Shown one piece after another: positions 51,481 to 60,800 of a stretch of DNA of 64,000 bases. The stretch covers positions 1-64,000 of the forward strand of contig JASJOG010000058.1 in the NCBI GenBank assembly GCA_030142905.1, read 5' to 3'. A program made the translations under genes and the position numbers. The DNA is from Heliopora coerulea (taxonomy: Eukaryota > Cnidaria > Anthozoa > Scleralcyonacea > Helioporidae). Within the stretch, counting starts at the first letter, position 1; each line of letters starts with the position of its first letter. The notes under the pieces are model-generated. The model saw only the letters and a program-made list of their open reading frames with translations. It did no database searches and had not been told where the DNA came from.

Positions 51481-51714
51481 TAACTTAATAAAAAAGACAC
51501 TAAACAACATGCAAAAGATTACATTACTGGGACACCACCAGGAATTTTGAAGGACATAGGCCGGAGGGAAGTATCAAGGGACAGTTGGGGTGATTTTGAC
51601 CATTTGAAGTGCAGTACATCTGCATGGCTTGGGGGAATGAGGGCAAAAAAACTGTCCCAAACAGGGCATATACAAGACACAAAAAAGACAGTGGTAGCGA
51701 CTCCCCAGCCCCCC

Positions 51715-52020
51715 TCTAGTAGCACTCTTGCATTTTACCAACAGATTCTCCTTTCAAGGGCATTTTCAAATGCTGGATGCAACCAAGTGATTGGACCTAA
51801 AATAATAAAAAAATAATCATACCAATTTTTGGCACTTGTAAACTTCTTTAGTTTAGCAACTTGATAATATCAACACATAAACACCTACAGTAATTAACAA
51901 CAGAAGACAAAAGTAGCTATCTAAATTATTTAATTACCTCAATTATTTTAATTGTATTACCTATACAGCAAACATAGTTATCTAAACTATTTTAATTGAA
52001 GACAGTGGCACAGATGTGTA
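51715..52020 (+). repeat. Dispersed repeat copy A
   Basis: The order 'caacagattctcctttcaagggcattttcaaatgctg', 'gtaaacttcttta', 'gataatatcaacacat', 'acaaaagtagctatctaaa' is shared with 52300-52530 and 54150-54350. Divergence is high, so this is an old interspersed or locally duplicated family. No coding capacity is seen. Confidence 0.7.
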
Positions 52021-52024
52021 AATT

Positions 52025-52290
52025 GTTCATTTTAGAACACTGAAATTTTCTTTCATGAAGATGTTTGCAGACCTTCAGTAACCCAAGCTTCCATGAGGTG
52101 TTTCAGTTAAGGAGAGTAGTACACAGATATTCAAATTTGGAAATTGAAAACATGCTCTCTGCCATAAATCATCAACATTGTCACCATAAATCACTAGGCT
52201 TGCTCACAAAAGATCACTTGGCAGTTGCATGGAACATAGAAGGGAAATTGTGTTCATATTATAGACAACATAATACTTTAATATAACATT
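52025..52290 (+). repeat. Dispersed repeat, second module, copy 1
   Basis: It contains 'actgaaattttct', 'cttcagtaacccaag', a run of 'ccataaatca' and 'cacaaaagatcacttggcagtt'. It is homologous to 52610-53060 about 573 bases downstream. An inverted copy lies at about 53595-53690. Confidence 0.7.
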
Positions 52291-52299
52291 GATAGTAAT

Positions 52300-52535
52300 G
52301 CTAGGAGGGTTTTCAAATGCTGAATGCAGCCATGTGATTGCAGCAAAATGTTTTTCAAGCTTCTGAAGAAATAAAAAATTAACCATATTAATTATTTGCA
52401 CTCATAAACTTCTTTACATTACCATCTTGATAATATCAATGCATGAACATCCACAGTAACTAACAGCAGCAAGACAAAAGTAGTTATCTAAACAATTTAG
52501 TTATCTCAACTATTATTATTATATTAAAGTATTGC
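52300..52535 (+). repeat. Dispersed repeat copy B
   Basis: Diverged copy of the module at 51715-52020, with the same order of landmarks: 'tttcaaatgctgaatgcagcc', 'tttttcaagcttctgaag', 'cataaacttctttac', 'acaaaagtagttatctaaac'. Confidence 0.7.
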
Positions 52536-52609
52536 AATACCTATACTATAAACATCCTTATCCAAACTAATTTTATTGAAGTGGTACAGCAATGTAAACT
52601 GTGCATTTT

Positions 52610-53060
52610 AGAAAACTGAAATTTTCTGAGAATAAGAGTTCTGTAGACTTTCAGTAACCCAAGTTTGTATAAGGCACTTCAGTTATAGAGAGAGGTGCAA
52701 ACATATTCATACTTGAGAAGTGAAAAAAAATGCTCCCAACATATATCACCACCATAAATTACTGCCATGTATCACTGCCATGTATCACTGCCATGTATCA
52801 CTGCCATGTATCACCGCCATGAATCACCGCCATGAATCACCGCCATGAATCACCGCCATGAATCACCGCCATGAATTACCGCCATGAATCACCGCCATGA
52901 ATCACCGCCATGAATCACCGCCATGAATTACCGCCATGAATTACCGCCATGAATTACCGCCATGAATTACTGCCATAAATTACCACCATAAATAACAGGG
53001 CTCACTGGCAAAAGATCACAGCAGTTACACATAACACAGTTTCCACTGCTATAAATTGTA
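52610..53060 (+). repeat. Dispersed repeat, second module, copy 2 (with minisatellite inside)
   Basis: The flanks match 52025-52290: 'aactgaaattttctgag', 'ctttcagtaacccaag' and 'actggcaaaagatcac'. The internal CCATAAAT segment has expanded into the 13-bp array at 52745-52991. Confidence 0.7.
52745..52991 (+). repeat. 13-bp minisatellite, 19 units
   Basis: Nineteen contiguous units of the type atcaccgccatga span exactly 247 bp. The edge units (atcaccaccataa, attaccaccataa) match the single-copy sequence of the surrounding dispersed repeat. The inner units have drifted to cgccatga and to ctgccatgt on the left side. Confidence 0.95.
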
Positions 53061-53064
53061 AAAT

Positions 53065-53594
53065 TCCCTTCCTATTCCCTTCCTGCACCACATCAATAAA
53101 AATAGTCTATGACATAATATTCTCTCAAAACTTTTTTATATACATATAAAGGCAAGTTAAAAGATAATATTTACCATTCAAAAACCTAATGTTTTCAATG
53201 TGTTGTCATCACCAGAGGATTATATGTTAAATATATAAGGGTATTTTATATGTATATAAAAACTAGTTTAGATAATTATGGTTATAGCATAGGTAATACA
53301 ATAGTTTAATATAACAACAATAGTTGAGATATGAAAATAGTTTAGACTACTCTTGTGTCACTGTTGTTAATTACTGTGGAGGCTCACACATTGATGTTAC
53401 TGAGATGGTAAAGTTAAAAAATTTACAAGAGCGAACAACTAACATGATCACCACTTTGAATTATGATTTTAGAGATATGAAAAGCACTCCACTTCAATTA
53501 GTTGCATCCAACACTTGAAACCCCCCTGGAATAACTATCACTGTTACATTTAGGTATTATATTATCAATACTATAAACATAATATCTCTTCTGT
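53065..53594. other. Unassigned AT-rich spacer
   Basis: No gene or structured element is recognised. Small open frames have no domain or splice support. Confidence 0.5.
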
Positions 53595-53690
53595 GATACA
53601 TGTGACTGCCAAGCACTCTTTTACAAGCAAGCCCAGCAATTTATGGTGGTGATTTATGGTAGAGAGAATTTTTTCACTTTCTATACACAA
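53595..53690 (-). repeat. Inverted copy of the dispersed repeat's second module
   Basis: The reverse complement reads 'ctctctaccataaatcaccaccataaattgctgggcttgc...aaaagagtgcttggcag'. This corresponds to 52158-52226 with a similar order of motifs. Confidence 0.6.
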
Positions 53691-54144
53691 ATATCTCTGA
53701 ATGTATATCATACTTGCACATGGAAAGTAAAAAACCATTTCCACCATAACCAACTTTTGTTGGGTTGTATGGCAAAAGATCACTTGGCATTTGTGCATAA
53801 CCCAGAAAGGGACTTGAGGGGCACAACCAGGATTTGAAAAATTAACAGGAAAAGTTTGTTACACATGGAAATAAAAAAGAAGTGACAATAAACAACATGC
53901 AACACATTACATTTTACCAACAGATTTTCATTCCAGGCACATTTTCAAATGGATGTGACCAAGTGATCACACAACCAGAATTTTGGAAAGTAGATTCAAA
54001 TGCATGAAATACTTATCATGTGACTTCACTTAGCAAAGGGTTTTAGGTGCACAACCAGGATTTGCAAAGGAACAAAAGAAATTCTTACACAATTTCAATG
54101 ATCACCAAAGAAATAAAAACACACTAAACAATATGTAACAGATT

Positions 54145-54350
54145 ACATTTTACCAACAGCTCTCTATTCCAATGGCATTTTCAAATGCTGAGAATGTGAC
54201 CAAGTGATTACAGCCAAATGATTTTCAAGTTTCTATAATGACAAAGTAATAGTCATTAATTGTTTGTACATGTAAACTTCTTTACTTTACCACCTTCATA
54301 ATATCAACACATTGACAAAAGTAGTTATCCAAACTATTTAGTGACCTACA
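54145..54350 (+). repeat. Dispersed repeat copy C
   Basis: Third copy of the first module: 'attttaccaacagctctctattccaatggcattttcaaatgctg', 'cagccaaatgattttcaagtttct', 'gtaaacttctttac', 'acaaaagtagttatccaaac'. A fourth, shorter match lies around 53900-53960. Confidence 0.65.
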
Positions 54351-54406
54351 CTATCATTATCATTACTGAGATATATATGTGGGAAATGTGGGAGCCTGGA
54401 GATATC

Positions 54407-54477
54407 TTGAATGATAGTTGAACGTTCATCAAGCTTTTCTGAGGATAGAGCTTGACAAATGTTCAACTATCATTCAA
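54407..54477. repeat. Short hairpin repeat (17-bp perfect outer arms)
   Basis: TTGAATGATAGTTGAAC at the left is the exact reverse complement of the right end. Partial pairing continues inward (catcaagct/agcttgaca), giving a stem of about 30 bp. It could be a tiny foldback element or the terminus of a larger one. Confidence 0.8.
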
Positions 54478-54489
54478 TATTATCATTAC

Positions 54490-54925
54490 TATTACACCTT
54501 TTGCTCTTCCTTATCAGAAAATATACTATCACCAATGCCAACCTCAAACTCATTAACACAAAAATACATTCATTTTATTCAAATGACATTTAGTAGTGCA
54601 GATACACAACCATTTCCATCAAAGAGCATTCCCTAGCACCAACAGACAACTATTAACACCATTCTTCTATACATTAGGGACAATAAAATTTTCAATTAGG
54701 CAAGATATTTTTCTAGCATAATTGAGATTTTACTATCCCTAATGTATAATGGAATGGTGTTAATGGTTGTCTGTTGGCATTATGGAATGCCCTTTGATGG
54801 AAATGGTTGCATATCTATGCTAGTGAATGTCAATTGAATAAAGTGAATGTATTTTTGTTTTAATGAGTTTGAGGTGGGAGTTAAAGATAGTATATTTTCT
54901 GGTACTGAACAGCAAAAGGTGTATT
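54490..54925. mobile_element. Foldback (long inverted repeat) element
   Basis: The two halves are imperfect inverted copies of about 200 bp each around a short centre near 54690-54720. The outer ends read attacaccttttgct and agcaaaaggtgtatt. Inner landmarks pair: 'cattagggacaataaaat' with 'attttactatccctaatg', and 'aaccatttccatcaaag' with 'ctttgatggaaatggtt'. Arms have diverged at several positions. There is no coding capacity, so this is a non-autonomous foldback or MITE. Confidence 0.85.
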
Positions 54926-54938
54926 ATACTATAATTTG

Positions 54939-55364
54939 TCTCACAAATTTCATCCCTTACCGGTCATACGTGACTGACAAATTTTTTACAAAAAAGTCAC
55001 AGTCAAATCCCTGTCAGAGTCCGACTAAGTAAGCTTGCACACTCAGTAACCATAAGAACAAACTTATCACTTTATATTAACTTTTTAAACTTTCCTGTTT
55101 TATATATATATTAGTCTGTCTTTACTCTTTAGAAACAACATTTTCCCTATTGATCTATTAAATCTATTCTATTCTACTCTGTTAAATGTAGATAGAAACT
55201 AAATCAAATTAAATAAATGTACGTTTTGCAGTGGAAAAGTTTTATAACAGTGAAATCAAGGCAACGAGATTCACAACTAAAAATAAGAATGACCGGTAGA
55301 AAATCTTCTGTGACCGGTAAATTTCATTTTTTAACGGTCATAATGACCGGCATAGATCTGTGAG
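54939..55364. mobile_element. Candidate short terminal-inverted-repeat element with CCGGTCAT ends
   Basis: The left end runs ctcacaaatttcat...ccggtcat. The right end, reverse complemented, runs ctcacagatctat...ccggtcat and contains further GACCGGT repeats at about 55291 and 55311. The ends match only imperfectly and no clean target duplication is visible. Treat this as a candidate MITE. Confidence 0.35.
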
Positions 55365-55840
55365 TTATTTCAAGGCTTGACTATTACTGTATATCATATT
55401 AATTTATCACAGTATAAATACAATAAATTAATGTACTGTATTTTTCTAAACTACTTTTATCGAGGGGTACATGCATTTAAGAAACTGAAATTTTCTTCAA
55501 TAAAGAGGTCAGGGTTCTGCCCATGGTGGTAGTATCTTTAGGTGTTGTCATCCCTCCAAACATAACAGGGAAACAATACTTATATTTACCCTTCACTGTA
55601 CTGTAACCATGAAATTCAAAAACTATATTCAAGTTCTATGAACTACGTCTGGACAAAATGGCTGTAATTTATATAACTCAAGTTAGACTTGTAAGTCTGA
55701 ATTGTGTTAACGATGGTTCTAATCAAAATTATTTGCTGGGCTATTTCTATAACCAGACTTCAATTAGCTCCTACTTCTTCAATCACAACGAATAACATTT
55801 TTAGTTCATTACTTCAATGCAAATGGTCAGAATAACAAAA
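55365..55840. other. Unassigned intergenic DNA
   Basis: AT-rich sequence with no recognised gene, RNA or repeat. Confidence 0.5.
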
Positions 55841-55848
55841 ACACTCAC

Positions 55849-55920
55849 CGATAAATCCCGAGCAATATTCCTTAAAAGTCCACCATCTTGTTTCTCGAGG
55901 TCGCTGTTTCATCGAGACCA
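55849..55920 (-). promoter_or_regulatory. Possible orphan 5' exon / promoter with splice donor
   Basis: On the minus strand a YY1-like motif, caagatggtgg (about 55880-55890), is followed 31 bases later by a strong splice donor, CG|GTGAGTG (exon end 55849). YY1-type AAGATGGCGG motifs are common at animal transcription starts. One frame would read LLRNIARDLS before the donor; another starts with ATG near 55918. No downstream acceptor can be assigned, because leftward lie repeats and satellite. It may be the first exon of a gene beyond the arrays, a relic, or chance. Confidence 0.3.
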
Positions 55921-56327
55921 GCTGTTCCCCCTCGCTTCAGTGGACAAAAATGTCGATTATCCTAAAAGATTAGACCTTCCTTGAACCTTCTAACTTATCA
56001 ATACAGAACTGCAACGCATACAAAGGTGTATTTTTCAACCTATACAACTTCATCTGAAGATGAACAAGTCGGCGTTCAAAGCAGTTGCTTTGAACATATG
56101 CACGTGCAGGTTCAGGTGTCACGTGAGTGTCGTGTGCAGGGTCGTGTGCAAGCTGTCTTGAGCCTGGGTTCTAACCAAAGCAAATGTGCAAAATAACATT
56201 CCTGCTCAGTTGAAGAGATTTCTATGAAACTGTCGTATAACTGAAAGGAAATTCAATTTTCTATTCATTTGGTTTAGGTTATTATTCGTGTAAAGGAGCC
56301 CTCGATGTCGGTAAAGTGTTTCAAAGC

Positions 56328-56333
56328 TTTTAA
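56328..56333 (-). terminator. Possible poly(A) signal (ATTAAA) of the ARFGEF3-like gene
   Basis: ATTAAA on the minus strand lies 518 bases downstream of the stop codon. I noticed no AATAAA in the 650 bases after the stop. Only transcript data could decide. Confidence 0.25.
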
Positions 56334-56504
56334 TTAACAGTGCTAAGTTTACATATTATCCTTTGGAAATATAAAATGTGCTCCATGATACACCTTGCTC
56401 CCAAAAACTTAAAATTGCTTGCTACACCCTTTGGATTCGCATTAATATCCTTTGATGAAGTAGCCTAAAAAGAACTTCAACAGCAGAGCCGCGACTAGAA
56501 ATTT

Positions 56505-56665
56505 CGAAGAGCAGGGTCGGATGGAAGAATCACGGCAACGTCGAGGTGATTTTGATCATTTCCAGACCAGTAGATCTAAGAAGCTTTGGGAAAGGGCACC
56601 TATAAGATTTCCCACGAAAAGGACAAGGATCGCAACCCCCCTAACTTCCCCTCTATCGACAAAAG
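56505..56665 (+). repeat. Possible diverged repeat related to 51565-51720
   Basis: Both segments share 'ggtgattttga(c/t)catttc/g', a GC-richer middle and a 'cgca/gact cccc...cccctcta' end in the same order. The similarity is weak and judged by eye. Here the copy lies in the presumed 3' UTR of the ARFGEF3-like gene. Confidence 0.35.
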
Positions 56666-56850
56666 AACGACATTACTCAAGAACATGCTCTGACAACTTC
56701 AAGGATCTTTTTCTCCATGTTTTAAATAGCAAGATCATGGAGTTACTTCCCATGTTTACATGGCGTGTCCGTTCAAAATTCATACTTAGTCGTCTTCGTG
56801 GCATGCAAGCGAGGTTTTCAAGAACGTGAACCACACTCTTAGGAGGAAAT

Positions 56851-57835
56851 TCATATTATTCCGTAAATTGATCCAACGCGCATGACAATGTCATAAATGA
56901 GCCTGCACACCTTTGGGTCACCGGTCACGGGTATCATTGACGTCACGGCTGGATAGATTGCTGGCAGAATGGGCTTGAACTGCAACGTGGGTAAGTGAAG
57001 CAAAGCCTCGATCATGTCAACTGTCATCGCAGTCCAAGTTTTCAGTTGTAACATTTCATCTTCCCGCTTAAGTTGTAAACTCTGGCGTTCCCTCGAGCAG
57101 AACACATCGCTTTCGAAAATGTCTATGCTTTCGATTCTTCTTCGCAAATCCCCGGGTGATTCATCGCCAAAATGAGGGCGAAGTTTCGAAGGTGAAGACA
57201 CGGGTGTAGAAGTGAGATTTCTTCCCAACTCTTCACTTCCCTCAAAGTTACTGTACAATCTATTGTACACGCTGCTCAGCTGGGAACACGCTTCACTGAG
57301 CCTGCGAACAATCCACTCCGATTGCTTGTCCTCGATCACGTGATCACTACTTTCGGACTGGAAACCAGCTGCATCTTGAACCCACTGACTGCTGTCGTCA
57401 TCTGGACTCAAACTACGATCACCAATCAGGATGCGTTTCACGGAAGAGCCCGACATGTGTTCGCCATTGTATCGGCATATTTCCAGCAGGGTTTGCAGGT
57501 AGAATTTGAATGCCATCGTGGACTGTCGGAGAAGGTTCGCCGGAGCACACAAGCGAACAATCGTTTGAATCAAAGAGCGCAAACCAAAGCGATTGTTAAA
57601 TTCGTAAGCAACGGTGTGCGATTCCATGAGGCAGTCGAAGATAATGGACAAATTTACCGAAGACATAGAGTTGAGCAATCCGGGCATTGGAGTGTCCAGT
57701 TGGTCTTCTGGTAGAGCAGGCGCGTTGTGCACGATCACAAATGAATTGTCCTTGCTGTCTAACAACAGCAAACCAAGAGTTTGTAGAAGAAGCTGATGAG
57801 CTAGGAGACCAACAACCAGTCCACGAAGAGAGACC
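56851..57835 (-). CDS. ARFGEF3: ARFGEF3-like terminal coding exon
   Basis: Acceptor ttattttcttcctag|GGTCTC; stop TGA at 56851-56853. The exon is 985 nt (1 + 327 codons + stop). It opens with VSLRGLVVGLLAHQLLL and then NLSIIFDCLMESHTVAYEFN. A Ser/Asp-rich linker with likely phosphorylation-type sequence (SLSPDDDSS, TPVSSPSK) follows. It ends with an 80-residue helical tail, LKTWTAMTVDMIEALL...RVGSIYGII. The intron before it is only 55 bases. Confidence 0.88.
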
Positions 57836-60800
57836 CTAGGAAGAAAATAACCAAGGACATCTCTTATAAAATGGAACGGGGCGTTTTTACCTGGGGGTAG
57901 GTATGCCCAGTGGAGGATTCACAGGGTGTGGTGAAACAAACGTAGTGACGACGCCTGCCGCGACCAATGGCTAAATTTTGGAAGAGTTCAGCCAAAGCTT
58001 CACCAAGAGTACTCTAGGCCAAGCAGTTGCGATGTAGAGCCATACTTCACCACCGGAATCCTCAATCCCTCCAAACTCACGCCTTTCCCTTTAGCTTGTA
58101 TTTTCAGACAAAATCGTCGAGTGAGTATAACAAATACTCACATTTCTGAAATCTCTCAGCAATTACGAACAAATTTACCCCAGGTTTCGCAGAAGGATAA
58201 TCATACACCTGTTAATGTTCCTACCGATAACGGACATTTAGACGAACAACTGGTATTTTAACTTGACTGCGGTAATATTATCTAAGTTTATTTGATAAGG
58301 TCAGATATAACCTGGGGAAATCATCTATCAATACTTCTCAGTAGTACAATGGCGAGCAGTTTTACAAAACATTACCTTGTGGTCTCGTCTGGACTATTTC
58401 GGCTATCGGCCGATGATATGACGAAGAAAAATGACCGTTGTTCGTCGTCTTCATTTATAGGAAATTCATCATCACTTCGGTCAAATTCTGCTTGGAGTTG
58501 CGAGTCAAGGAGAAAAACCTGGGAAAAGAGAAATCGTGTTTAACCAACATTTACAGGACAAGGCAGTTAACTATTTTGAGCATGTCCAATGCCTGTAAAT
58601 CACAGCAGCAGTTAATTTAATGCCTTTATTATTATTGCACTGAAAAATATATGAAACTTTACTTCAACCTACGACCAATGAAGTTAGCTTTCTTACGTGT
58701 TCCACAATGCATTCATCTGGTGTTCCTAGTTCTTCAATGTGCAACTATGCGACTCAGTAGCCTACCAGGATTTTTAATTAATATTATCGGCTGGTCATTC
58801 TTTAAATCGCATTACATAAAATCATTCTTTAACAAAACACCAATTTGTGGCGTTATTTAAGGCTTTAGCGGCACCACTGAATTCTAATTTTATATGGATT
58901 TGAGTGCATGGTTGTGGTATCAGTTCAGCAGGGGAGAAGTGGAGGAAGTAGAGTAGGTTTTATCATGAAGAGTGTGAAAGAAAAGGCATTTATCGAGAAG
59001 CATCTGCTGAATGGTTCAACGTAAAAAATGTTCATGGTGTTCGAGAGTTTTAGGAATACACAGCATAGTTAGTAAAAAAAACAATTGTTTTCCTGCCGTA
59101 CAGTGAATAGTGTATGGTGCACCATGACTAAACTTACCATGAGAATGGACGGTTACTCGTAAACTGAACATAGTGCGTGAAAAATCTTTAATCTGTGAAG
59201 GTCACTGACCTGTTCCGCCAACTGCCCATGTCTTATTGTTTGTTCCCATGATGCATCACGACGCGTTAGCACTCGAACACGATACCCATCATCTCCGCTG
59301 ACACAACTTGAGCCCACTTGATAGCACGGTATAAGAAGTTTCACAGCAGCCAAGGTTGACCTCATGGCGTCTCGTAGACCTTCACAAATGATTCTCCAAA
59401 TTTCCTCAGTAAAAAGTGCGCCGCCAGACATAAGCAAGTGTCTAACAAAAGACCAGTGGCATTCACAGTAAATAAGGCACGTTTAGTTCGCCGTTTAAGT
59501 GGTTGGTGGCGAGGCAAAGCAACACCAAGGAACACCTGGATTGAGTCTGGGGATCACTTTACAAAAATTTTCCAATTTTTCTTTGCGGTTATCTAAATAT
59601 TTACATGTAAGATATTAATAAAAAACTTAAACGGATATTAACTCTCGAGGCGTTTATTTGTACCGTGGTGCAACTGGCCCCGTAACATTTTCAAATTCTA
59701 TCGCAAAATTTTTTTCACGTGATCTCCACCATTTTTCTGGACGTTTCCCAAATTGCACTAACCTCTTCAACGTCCTGGGGACGAGTATGAAAAAAAAGTG
59801 AAATAGAGCTGCAAGAATCTGAAATTACCTGAAACATGAACAACCAACCCTGGCTATTACCTCCTCGGGCTGAGTAACCGCTGTTTTCAACAAATCCAAA
59901 ACCTGTTTCATTAACGTGGGAACGCACTCAGAGGCTCCTGAGAAATGATAACACGAAGATACAAACTCATTATTTAGAATGCAAACTCATTATTCCGACC
60001 ACTCTGCCACTCTCGGAGAGAAAGTTAGTAAACTTAACAAGGCCTTGTGGCTTACCTTGGTCATGTAAAAACTGCCCCACCTGTCCGACAATCAACTCGG
60101 TGGTTAACCCACACGCTTGCTTGAAATTTCCAGCGGTTCGATCCCAATAAGCGGGGTTTTGACAGCCCTTCTGCAACCAAGTGTGAAGCATGGGTAACAG
60201 CAAGTGTGTCAGAGCCAAGATTGAAAACTGGGGCCCTGGTACTGAGGAAACGGAATGCAGCACCTCAAATAACGTATCCAAGGACTGGAGCTGAAACTTG
60301 CGTGGGCACGTAAGTACTGTTGTGGTTAGGACGTCGAGAAGAAGATACCAGACACGCAAAATGCCGCTGTCATCCATGGCTGTGACACTGTGGGCGTAGG
60401 CGGAGGCACGGGCATTTTCCTGGGATTTCATGGTGTCCGCAACAGACATGAGGGGACTGGATGGGGACGACAAGGGTGACGAGGAATTGTCAAGTTTCAC
60501 AGCGTGTGACCCATAGAATATCACGTTGGCGGGTTTAGCGTAAATCAAGGCCAACTTCTTGGAAACTTTGCACAGGAGTTCCAATGCCGGAAGACACATT
60601 TCTGCGAAAGGTCCTTCGCTAAAATTACTTTCGGTTTCGCTGCCGTGAAGGCTTCGCTCGTCTGAGGTATCGTCCCCCGCAGGTTGAATATGGAGGCACT
60701 TGGACAAACATAAGATACAATCGACTGCAGCCTGGGAGAACACCAACGCAGTTCTGGTCTCAACGAAAGATGCAATAATTTCCAGGATTCTTGGAATAGG

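Noticed and set aside
51547..51816. 89-codon plus-strand frame
   Set aside because: Lies in repeat-like sequence partly similar to 56521-56660. Translation similarity follows DNA similarity and no gene structure is visible.
59715..59927. 70-codon minus-strand frame
   Set aside because: Overlaps the real 109-nt exon 59829-59937 in another frame. The family-matching reading is ASECVPTLMKQ...VGCSCF.
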